Below are positions 38,601 through 46,637 of a stretch of DNA of 64,000 nucleotides, piece by piece. The notes beneath the pieces were generated by a model. It saw nothing but the letters and a program-made list of their open reading frames with translations. It searched no databases and was not told the origin of the DNA. Position 1 is the first letter of the stretch. Every line of letters starts with the position of its first letter. The stretch comes from Plecoglossus altivelis (lineage: Eukaryota; Chordata; Actinopteri; Osmeriformes; Plecoglossidae): NCBI GenBank assembly GCA_036571765.1, contig BROE01000019.1, forward strand, positions 10,220,374 to 10,284,373. Direction: 5' to 3'. Both the position numbers and the translations under genes were made by a program.

Positions 38601-41600
38601 CCTTTAACACCCGAGGCTGTAACTAGGCAACTAAAAGGTTAGCCTCTGAATTAGTGTATTGTGAGGCCAAACATGTTTTTCTAACTTGAGGACATCGTTC
38701 TTGTGCCTTTGTTAAGCTGAGTGACAAGAGTATTTGGGCAGTAATGTCAGAGCTGCAGTACTGATGATCTCATTTGGGAGAACCTCTTGTCTGAAACAAC
38801 TTACATGAAGAGTGTCTTAACCTTTGACCTCTCAACCTCTCGTACTTTCCTACTGAACTCCGCTCATCACAGCTAACATTCAGCACTGAATCTCAGGTCA
38901 ACAACAGCAGTACTTCATTCCAGCAGTAGCGAATCAGTTAGCAGTAATCTACCGGACATTGTTTGACCAGTCAAGTGCAACAAACACTCAGACCACTTCA
39001 CCAAACAAGCGGGTTTTTTTCCCAGTCACCAGCTATAAAAGGGACCTGGCTTGGACCATCGACGGAAACGCCCTGATTAAAAAGGAACCGCCCTGTAACG
39101 TTGCGCTTCGCTCCAGCAGGTGGTTCTGCACGCAGCACCGCTGAGCCTCATACGGAACCAAGCCCAGCGTTCTAGAACAGGAAGGGCAAGCTGGGAGCCT
39201 AGCAACAAGCTAGCAGCTCATCTCAAGAATGCCGACCCCCAGGCCAGCATCACTCATTTCAATCAGTAACTAAGAAACCTGACAGGGGGGGAAGGGGGGG
39301 GGTTGCTAGTACCAGTTTCCTCAAACCTGTTTAAGCTGAGGAACAGGACAAATAAAGTCCAAATACTGTAGTAGAGTGGAACAAAGTCCACAAGAAACCA
39401 CTGATCTTGAAGGCACCTTGCACATCTGCAGATGGTTAGCATGTTAAGTTATCAGTAGTAAACGACACAGCTGTGAAGACAGCTCCAGCATGGCAGAAGC
39501 GTGTCCAACAGCAGATCAAAGAGGTTGCTAGTTCAACTAACCGCCTTGCTTTGGTTAAAACCGCCTGCAAAAAAGAATGCATTATCAAGACTTGTATCTG
39601 CATGAGCACTGCAAGAGGGGACAGTTCAGGGGTTGGGGTCCGAGACAGGAAGTATAGACACGGTAAGTGTGGCTCCTCTCTGCCTGTCCTGAGTGTTTCA
39701 TCATCCCGACTCGGCCGCGCTGCAGCTAGCCAGCCAGCCAGCACGCAGCGTGCCAGCCATACATAGGGCAGACACACTGTTCCACCAGCAGCCAATGGCA
39801 GCTCTCCATAAAACATGCTGATGAAACCTGATGCTAGGCTGTCAGCATGCCCGGAACCCAGGCCTCTGCTAGCGCTGCAGCAGACAGGCCACTGGGTTGC
39901 TCGTCTCACAGGTGGACCTGCTTCAGAACATGGCAGTACTTCAGGTATACTTTCCGAAAGATGATTGGGTTGTAAGCAAGGGAAGTCTGAGAGGACTATG
40001 TGACTGTAGCGTTATACGAATCAAAAACATGGCACCGGGTCACGCAGTAAAATAAAGTATTTACTATGACGGAGGGTAAAACAGTATTTTGGAAAAAGAT
40101 GACAGGCGACTCGACGGTTATGGAGATCAGACTTCGGACGGATCCCAAAGCCAGGGGTCCGGAACTAACGTTACTAACAGCCAGTGGAACCGGGTGTGTT
40201 CCTTGAAGCACCTGGCCCTGGTGCAGGCGTCTCTGGGGAGAACAGGGTGGTAGAGGGGGGGGGGGCTCCATTACCACACCATGCTGGAATGTGTTCAGGT
40301 CTGTTAAGTGGGCAGGGTCAAGCCTCTATGCTGAGGGCTGAACACAAGGAGCACTTCCTCAAAGAGACAGGGAGTAGGGGTGGAGATAGTAGGGCGGAGA
40401 GAGAGAGCGAGACGTAGAGAGAGAGAGCGACGTAGAGAGAGGGCAACGGAGAGAGAGCGAGACGTAGAGTGAGCGACGTAGAGAGAGAGCAACGGAGAGA
40501 GAGCGAGATGTAGAGAGAGCGAGATGTAGAGAGAGCGAGATGTAGAGAGAGCGAGATGTAGAGAGAGCGAGACGTAGAGAGAGAGAGCAACGGAGAGAGA
40601 GCGAGATGTAGAGAGAGCGAGACGTAGAGAGAGAGAGCGAGACGTAGAGAGAGAGAGAGCGAAACGTAGAGAGAGAGAGAGCGAGACGTAGAGAGAGAGA
40701 GAGCGAGACGTAGAGAGAGAGAGAGCGAGACGTAGAGAGAGAGAGAGCGAGACGTAGAGAGAGAGAGAGAGAGACGTAAAGAGACAGTGGCAGCCGTCTG
40801 CAGCCAAGAGGGCATGGTTACATAAGAGACAGGAGAGAGAGAGACACAAGAGAGAGACAAGAGACTGAAAGACAGAAGAGACAGCCAGCCGGACTGTCCA
40901 GCACCAACACAAAACCTCCTCCTCCACCCCAGATGCACTCTCTTCCTCCCAGCCAAACAGGCCAGAGCCTGGCAAGGCTGTAGAGCTTTCACCCTGCGGC
41001 TCCCCACCCCCTCCACCCCCACCCCACCCCGGGCTCCCTGCGAGGGCCCCCTGACCAGGACACCATTTCTACGGACGAGGCCACAGCCAGCTGAGTGTCT
41101 GGTTTCAAGGCAGGGCAGAGGAGAGCATGCCCTCTTCAATGGGCCGTCACAGTGGTCTACAGATCAGCTGCCACTACATAATTCAACCATGATCAGTCTG
41201 GTCTCTTAAGAGCGTTTGGGTTGGAACTAACGTTATTAAAGCATGAGGCGTTGTTGTCCTGTTTGATGGGCAGGTGTTTATGACATAGTAAGTTACATAA
41301 CATCATTCTAAGTGACAGACATCAACAGCGCGCACACGTGGACGCGCAGAATACTTGTCTGTCTTGTCTGTTTCTCTTGCGTTGGTTACGACAGAACTTG
41401 GCTTCCAACATAGCAACACGTTTGCTCAATGGCAGGTGTCATTCATAAGTGATGAGGGAATCACCGACACACCAGTTTTGTCTGCCGCCCCGTATTGAAA
41501 TGATGCACGTGTGTAGTACTGAACGCCATCACAGACTTTAGGCAGACTGGAAGTGAGGATATTAAGATGATCTATTTGAATGAACCAACTGAGGAAGAGG

Positions 41601-43310
41601 ACGGAGGTTCGCAATATAGGAGCTTCAACAATAGCGGCAGCAAAATTACTAGCCAGATTATATCATTCACAAAACGTACTCTTGGATTTTAAAAAAATAT
41701 ATGAAAAAACCTTTTCATCTACAATGTGACCGTTTTTAAAACGGAAGACAATGACGTCCCTAATATAATTCAACGTAGTCAGAACACGCAAAAGTAGCGC
41801 CTAGTCAAAGAGTCGTCAGTTGGCACTGTAGATAACGTTAATGCTGCAGTATTCAAATGATTTATCAAATTTAGGTTTAGGTACATTTTCTAACTACTTA
41901 AGTGGAACCCTTGTCAGCCCAAAGTCCTTAGCTACTAAATCTGTCTAGATAGCTGACTAGTACCACACCCACCCAGCACTGAAAATTACATCATCGTTAC
42001 TGTAGCAAGGTTGGCTACCTGTAAGCTACAGTCGCTAGCCAATGTAGTAATTAGGCTAACAAGCCGAGGGCCAATGCTTCAGCTAAGTCTGCGTACCAAG
42101 AAAGCTACTTACAAAATAGAAACGGACTCGGCTACTGACTTGTAAAATTGATCTAGACTATAGTTAGACCGGCCATATGCGCAGCCAGTGCTAGATTTGA
42201 ACCCCACCGCGTTAGCTAGCCACTTCTACCTTTTGTAGCTTAATGTCCTAACGTACCGTACGACAGTAATACCGTAAATGACTTTAAATTGATAGTCAGT
42301 GGCTGAAGGACTTTGACAATTAGCTCCTAAACTAGCTCTAATGTTTCTACATGCACCAGTCACAAACCCGCCAATCTAAAAAGCTGGCACCATGTGTGTG
42401 CTTATGCGGATTTCTAACTGCCTTCACCACAAGCCTGACTGTGACAGTCCGTTTATAGAGTCATTGGTTACTATCTAATGTCACTTAGAAATGATTTAGC
42501 CTTATTTATATTGAATTACCTAGTTAACGTTTAACTAACATTAACTGAATGAATAGTTCAGCTAGTTTACATTATTAACTGGACAGCGCGTTATCAATTT
42601 GCAGTGTGTGATACGTTAGCTTGCTAGCCACCTAGAAAACACCGAAAGGGTCTTGCTAACAGCCTAAATGGCTAGTTATTTTGTCAGTCACACTGACGAT
42701 AGACGCCATTTTAACTAGGTTTAAGTGTAGTTACTAGCCCGACAGGTTGTCTAGGTGGTTAAGTTCACTCAACATAGGAGCACTTGCACTGGCAGGGGGT
42801 TTTCCAACAAGTTGGCAACTTACGCGGAACCACATGCCAATAAGCTACTATTAAACATGGTGGCCAGCTAGCTAGCTCTACGTACGCAACAGCTTCTAAG
42901 ATGGCAAGCTAACGTTAGCTAAGAGACCGCCCTAGGAGCGAAGCTAGTTAGCTAGATGCTAATTGTCAATAAACACCGATCCTTTCATAGTGATTTACTA
43001 ACATCACCCCATCGATAAGATGCATTTCATTTTGGATGATCAACACAGCCCTTTCGTTGCAGCCAGTTGTTGAAAGAACCCCCCTTCTCCGCCATTTTGT
43101 CTCTACTACGATTTCACACAAATGAATCCATCTTCAGACCATCTCAAACGCTCCTAGGAGCCCCCCGCTAGAGGGTGGGTGAGGGAGGAGAGGGGACAGG
43201 CGAATAAGGCACACTCCTCAAAGAACAGTATCCATGAAAGCCTTACCATCATATCTTTCGGCTTGTTCGGCGAGTTTTGCCTGATATACTAAGTGCTCTC
43301 GGTCTGCCAT
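29579..43310 (-). CDS. ywhae: 14-3-3 epsilon, six coding exons, split by a tandem duplication
   Basis: Dimeric adaptor that binds phosphoserine/threonine motifs on many cytosolic partners. Coding exons in transcript order: 43310-43247, 33874-33679 (exon 2, with a second copy at 37271-37075), 33472-33366 (exon 3, truncated copy near 36870), 32870-32664, 31552-31416, 31-29 kb end exon 29631-29579. All borders are GT/AG and the phases fit the known vertebrate structure. The expected product is about 255 residues, the usual length. The phosphate-binding Lys in VAYKNVIG, Arg in GARRASW, and the Arg-Tyr pair in DYHRYLAEF are all present. The start [21 protein letters not shown] is the standard N-terminus. 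Odd points: both copies of exon 2 contain small indels, and the tail reads [17 protein letters not shown], slightly unlike the mammalian DVEDENQ end. Identity is near certain; an intact reading frame is not shown by this sequence. Confidence 0.95.
29632..30227 (-). other. ywhae intron 5, distal part
   Basis: CA/TG runs with CpG at 29662-29702 and 29890-29930; the rest is unique, no exon recognised. The remaining part of this intron at 30801-31415 includes a purine-rich stretch at 30990-31140. Confidence 0.6.
30228..30800. repeat. 47-bp G-rich minisatellite in ywhae intron 5
   Basis: About 12 units of GGGGTACTGGAGGGTGAGGG plus GGCAGGGGTTCTGGAGGGTC plus AGGGTGA. Every unit has several GGG/GGGG runs on the plus strand, so G-quadruplexes are likely. 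Confidence 0.95.
31416..31552 (-). CDS. ywhae: ywhae exon 5
   Basis: Encodes [20 protein letters not shown] and continues through [17 protein letters not shown]. It matches helices H and I, including the [10 protein letters not shown] groove motif. In frame. The split Arg and Gly codons at its two ends fit the neighbouring exons exactly. Confidence 0.96.
31580..32635. repeat. 39-bp minisatellite in ywhae intron 4
   Basis: About 26 units of GAGAGATACCATCCTCTATG plus TTAATAATCTAACCCTGCT; a few longer units carry CTCCTGGAG. The period of 13 codons produces a 239-codon artefact frame. It fills nearly the whole intron. Confidence 0.96.
32664..32870 (-). CDS. ywhae: ywhae exon 4
   Basis: Encodes [20 protein letters not shown] through LNSPDRAC, 68 codons. 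It carries the Arg-Tyr pair of the phosphate pocket and the amphipathic groove helix [15 protein letters not shown]. In frame, with acceptor CTCAG and donor GTAAGG. Confidence 0.96.
33000..33300. repeat. GA/ACAGAGA tract in ywhae intron 3
   Basis: GAGACACACAGAAAAAGAGA-type repeats. Confidence 0.9.
33366..33472 (-). CDS. ywhae: ywhae exon 3
   Basis: Encodes [20 protein letters not shown] followed by [15 protein letters not shown], ending in AT that joins a G in exon 4 to make Met. It is in frame, with acceptor CTGCAG and donor GTACGA. It covers helices D and E. Confidence 0.95.
33679..33874 (-). CDS. ywhae: ywhae exon 2, copy nearest exon 3 (2A), frameshifted as written
   Basis: Encodes [20 protein letters not shown] then [18 protein letters not shown], with the phosphate-binding Lys and first Arg. 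After RLEQKEE the sequence drops about four bases relative to the conserved exon (196 nt against an expected 200), so the terminal REYRQT lies in another frame. The acceptor CTCCAG and donor GTGAGC are intact. Given the extreme conservation of this protein, the indels are more likely base-calling errors than real mutations. Confidence 0.88.
33885..34265. repeat. GA minisatellite just upstream of ywhae exon 2A
   Basis: Units of about 20 bp (GGAAGAGAGGGAGGTGAGAG). CU-rich in the transcript and next to the acceptor. The matching copy is at 37280-37670. Confidence 0.93.
34396..34604. mobile_element. palindromic MITE, copy 1 of unit A
   Basis: Same family as 5604-5790: GATGTTTCCCTG arm and inverse, ends CAGGGGTGTCAAACTCTAGT and GGATTGCCCAGCCCTG. 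Confidence 0.8.
34736..34942. mobile_element. palindromic MITE, copy 2 of unit A
   Basis: Diverged relative with AATGTTTCCCTGCTC and GAGCAGGGGAAACATC arms and the end GGTTGCCCACCCCTGG. Confidence 0.8.
34950..35118. repeat. 19-bp C-rich repeat (unit A)
   Basis: About nine copies of TAGCCCCTAGACTCCCCCC. The counterpart at 38318-38455 is eroded. Confidence 0.92.
36810..36876 (-). pseudogene. ywhae: ywhae exon 3, truncated duplicate copy
   Basis: Encodes [20 protein letters not shown] with a good acceptor. It then stops at the duplication breakpoint, so the [15 protein letters not shown] half and the donor site are missing. It cannot serve as a normal internal exon. Confidence 0.85.
37075..37271 (-). 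pseudogene. ywhae: ywhae exon 2, upstream duplicate copy (2B)
   Basis: Second copy of exon 2, about 3.4 kb from the first and inside the tandem duplication. It encodes [19 protein letters not shown] and the helix C region through [12 protein letters not shown]. It lacks a T in the first ATG codon (AAAGGTGG where AAATGGTGG is expected) and has further small indels after LEQKE. It is 197 nt instead of the expected 200 and does not read through in frame. The acceptor CAG and donor GTGAGC are kept. It could be a real duplicated exon or an assembly duplicate with sequencing errors. Confidence 0.8.
37280..37670. repeat. GA minisatellite upstream of ywhae exon 2B
   Basis: Counterpart of 33885-34265 with a more regular GAGGGAAGAGAGGGAGGT unit and different copy number. 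Confidence 0.93.
37778..37982. mobile_element. palindromic MITE, copy 1 of unit B
   Basis: Duplicate of 34396-34604 with small indels. Confidence 0.8.
38113..38310. mobile_element. palindromic MITE, copy 2 of unit B
   Basis: Duplicate of 34736-34942 with several missing bases. Confidence 0.78.
40395..40785. repeat. GAGCGAGACGTAGAGA repeat in ywhae intron 1
   Basis: Units of 16-24 bp (GAGAGAGAGCGAGACGTA and GCAACGGA variants), each with CpG. Confidence 0.93.
40786..43246 (-). other. ywhae intron 1, proximal part
   Basis: Unique, repeat-poor DNA with many GCTAGC/GTTAGC words and YY1-like GCCATTTT elements. No coding signal. May hold regulatory DNA, since it is the least repetitive 2 kb of the gene. 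Confidence 0.5.
43090..43100. promoter_or_regulatory. YY1-like motif in ywhae intron 1
   Basis: CGCCATTTTGT, a match to the core YY1 element, about 150 bases inside intron 1. Similar GCCATTTT elements occur near 42707 and 49937. YY1 sites just downstream of starts are common in housekeeping genes; function here is inferred. Confidence 0.3.
43247..43310 (-). CDS. ywhae: ywhae coding exon 1
   Basis: Encodes [21 protein letters not shown] plus the first base of the next codon. The donor is GTAAGG directly after GATG. The extra G joins AA at the start of exon 2 to make Glu, giving RYDEMVESM as in other vertebrates. It forms helices A and B, the dimer interface. The ATG is the only sensible start, and the family begins here. 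Confidence 0.95.
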
Positions 43311-43520
43311 GGTTTTCAGTATCAGGCTGTCGATGATGTGCGGGTGGAGGGAGAGAGGCTCGAACGTGGGTCAGTCAGTCGGCGGTTCCCGTGGTGGTGT
43401 TAGAACAGTTTAGCGTCCCCAGTGTAGCTACCGGTAGCACTGGTATAAAGATGGCGTTCGAATTCCATCCGGGAAACCCACGCATTCCACGCCGCCTAAA
43501 CCTCCACCCCCCCCTCCTCA
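43311..43520 (-). promoter_or_regulatory. ywhae 5'UTR and promoter region
   Basis: CpG-containing, repeat-poor sequence directly upstream of the ywhae start codon. An AAGATGGCG element at about 43449 resembles a YY1 site. The start site is not determined; this is inferred from position. Confidence 0.4.
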
Positions 43521-43889
43521 ATCTTTCAAACACGCTTTCACTGGCAAGAATATAGTCTCATCCTTATTCCCAGAGTAAGTAACCTTGTTCGTGCATTAAT
43601 GGATGGACTTTAAAGGACAACTCATCAAAATCAAATTGTGTCCCGGTGTCAGGCAGAAAATACGACGGTTGGGTTCGGAGGATATGCACTGAACTGCTAT
43701 CTTCAACCTGCCTTGACCTATAACAACTCGGATATTTACTTTTTTGACACCCGATGACCCGTAAACTGATATTTGACTTGAACTTTCGGCAAAGGATTGA
43801 TGTAGCCCTGTAAACATTTCCAAGTTCAGACAAACATCCATAACTTAAAATAGTATAATGATAAAACGAGATGGTTTTGCTAATAGCTT

Positions 43890-43895
43890 TTTATT
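43890..43895 (-). promoter_or_regulatory. possible crk polyadenylation signal (AATAAA)
   Basis: The only clear minus-strand AATAAA I see between the crk stop and the ywhae promoter. It would give a 3'UTR of about 2.6 kb, a plausible length for CRK. Motif and position only. Confidence 0.3.
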
Positions 43896-46284
43896 TACTA
43901 AGTATGGTAACACATTACATGCTACAAAAAATAAGGTAATTTGAATTTATATACTGTTATAGCACAATGGCACATCGATTGAATATTTTCATTCGTTTCT
44001 CTATTTTCACCAGCTTCAGTTCTCTTCACAAGAGAAGGGATATCTTACAGTGAAACATGATTAGAGTACTAAAGGAGATGCATAGCAATGACACAATTTG
44101 GCATAGACAAATGTCAGGTCCCTGTTCCTAAGTCAGATCAGGTTTACATAGACAATGTCAGACATAAGGTGCACAACAGAGTCAAACTTGAGGATGTTTG
44201 TGAAGTGTTGAACCCCATTCGACTTTAAAAGGTTTTTAAAACAGTATCGTTTGGTCTTGACAAGTTCAGATCAGTGGCATGATGCTTTATAACTGGGAGT
44301 GGCTTACAGTGCCTTTGCATGCGCAGACAAATACACACATACACACACACAAAGAAACACACTCTCACACACACACACACTTGCGCACGCACACACGCAC
44401 CAGTACTGTTGAAATAAGATGGATTGACACAGAACATGAACAGGTATTAAATAACGATAGCAAAAACAACTATGGAAATCATCGATTAAACATAGTTCTA
44501 TAAAAGTTTACCCATTTGTGCTTCTTCCTGAACAATAAAAACTCAAGTTCAAACACTGTGCTTTTCTTTCGTTCCTTTCACCATCTCACGCCGTCGACGT
44601 CACTTTTGACATCAACAGAGACGGGAAAACCGCAAACACAACCTTATTGTTTCCCGAGAAAGTTTCCCCACGTTTGAAACGTGCCATCGGGGGTGCTCTC
44701 CACAGCTTTGATTGGCCACTTTTTTCAGTTTCAGTTTGAGGTTTTTCAGTTTAAAGGACTGTAATGTGGTTATCCTGTCCTGCTGAACACAACAGCCAGG
44801 ATAGGGACAGTCTTGGGGGTTGACCACAGTAACATCTCTCACTACACCCAGCTGTCATGGAAAACACAATGTGGTTTTGAGTGTAATATCTTTTAGTGGC
44901 TTAGTAAACAAAGCAGTCATGTGATTCAAACTGGGCTTTTAAAATGTAAAAACAGATTCCATGTTCCAAATGTCTGCAGGGTCATAAACATAACAATAGG
45001 AATAAGGAAGTGGGGAATGTTAGAAATGGTCAGAAACATGTGCAACTGGTGACTCCAAAAGCAAACAAACAAAAGTCTTTGATACAAAATAAAACTGCAA
45101 TTTTCACAAGACACTGATGACACGCCTGTAGGTGTTCGGATTGGTTAATTGCCTATAATGATGGACCAATAAGGGAAGTAGAGAGGATGGGTCTTTACAG
45201 ATTACCAGGCTTTTACACTCGTGTAATCCTCTGTTGGGGAGGGGGGGGGCAGGGAGGAGAGGGGGGCGGAGCAGGGAGGGAGAGGGGGCGGAGCCGGGAG
45301 GGCGTGGCTGACCAATACGGTGCAGGAGACGGGAAGAGATGTGAAGTAAGGCAGCAAGGCAGAGACGAGTGCTTCCGTGTCAATGTGAGCAAAACGAACT
45401 CTGTGTCTGGCACAGCGGCTGTGAAGGACTGTAGACACAACTGGAGGCCTCAGGAATACTACAGGTTCCACCTCCTGTCTTTGGCTAGGGGGCCGAACGA
45501 AGGAGAGATGGAGAAGGGAGGGTGGGGGCCAGGTTCTGGTCGCTGGTGACAACCCAGAGAGCAGACAGATGTCTAGACGTGCCTTAATAACAGCTTTCAG
45601 GAATGTCTTCTTTTCAGTCTCTTCATGTCCACGTTCTCTCTGCTCTCTCAACTGGCCAGAGATACTAGTAATGTCTTCAGGGACATACAACCATGACACA
45701 AGTCACATGAAAAGAACACCAAAAAAAAGAACAAAAAAAGAACAAAAACATATAGCATGTAATGGTGTATATATATATATAATATATATTTGTCATAATT
45801 ATATCATATTTTCCATTTCATATTGGTACAAAAAAAGGACTTGGTTTGTAGTGTGTTCTGCAGGGGTCATGGTCGTGAGCTCATCCAGTGAGTTCTGCTG
45901 TGGAGTCCAGAACAGCACATAGCTGCAGTTCTCCACCTCTCCACCAGGGGTCCTCAGTCCCCACTAGTCTTGATGCCAGGCTCCCAACAACCTCCAGAAG
46001 GGCTTACCCACCAGTCTGTACAAGACCATACACAAGTGTCTAGTCAGTGTGAAGGATAAGCAGTGTGTGTGCGTGTGTGTGTGTGAGGGGGAGAAGGCTG
46101 GCACGAATGCTGTAGTGTTTGTGTTTTAGGTGCAAACTCTGTAGTGTAAGTCAATACTTTGGGTAGTTTTTAGTTTGGGTAGTTCGTAGTGTTTAAACTA
46201 TTATGTTTAATGAATTAGTGAGAGAGTGTGTGACAGACAGTGGGAAAGGGTCAACCTTGGAGAGACTGTCAGGGTGTGTGTGTA

Positions 46285-46332
<48 letters not shown>

Positions 46333-46502
46333 CAGCAGGGTGTGTGTGTGTGTGTGTGTGAGAGAGAGTGCAGCAGGGTGTGAGTGAGTGTGTGTGAGAG
46401 AGAGAGTGCAGCAGGGTGTGTGTGTGTGTGAGAGAGAGAGAGTGCAGCAGGGTGTGAGTGTGTTTGTGTGAGAGAGAGAGTGCAGCAGGGTGTGTGTGTG
46501 TC
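43896..46502 (-). other. probable crk 3'UTR
   Basis: No conserved coding sequence. Mostly unique DNA, with a CA tract near 44335-44400, a short AT run at 45765-45790, a G-rich patch at 45238-45300, and a 5-fold irregular repeat of GTGCAGCAGGGTGTG plus TG/GA tracts at 46270-46500 just past the stop. UTR status is inferred from the downstream signal. Confidence 0.4.
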
Positions 46503-46637
46503 TCAGCTCTCCTCTTCAGGATGTTGGTGGTCCAGCAGTCTGACGTGTGTGAAGGGGAAATGACCTTGTTTGCCTTTACATTCCCCCTCCCACTGGCCGT
46601 TCACTTTGATCTTGGTCACCTTCACCATGTCTCCCAC
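46503..46637 (-). CDS. crk: crk exon 3 (rest of C-terminal SH3)
   Basis: Acceptor CTGCAG, then VGDMVKVTKIKVNGQWEGEC, KGKQGHFPFTHVRLLD and the stop TGA. It completes the second SH3, which is regulatory in CRK-II. Confidence 0.96.
   Translation of the reverse strand: MGDMVKVTKIKVNGQWEGECKGKQGHFPFTHVRLLDHQHPEEES

Larger units (their letters stand above)
36812..40155. repeat. tandem duplication unit B in ywhae
   Basis: Second unit, slightly shorter. It is near-identical over its last 1.7 kb, but at 37.7-38.46 kb many single bases are missing relative to unit A, especially in homopolymers and the CCCCTAG array. This pattern looks like uncorrected long-read error. Confidence 0.92.

Noticed and set aside
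45187..45549. 120-codon plus-strand frame in the crk 3'UTR
   Set aside because: Gly-rich start from a G-rich patch, no recognisable domain, no conservation evidence available.
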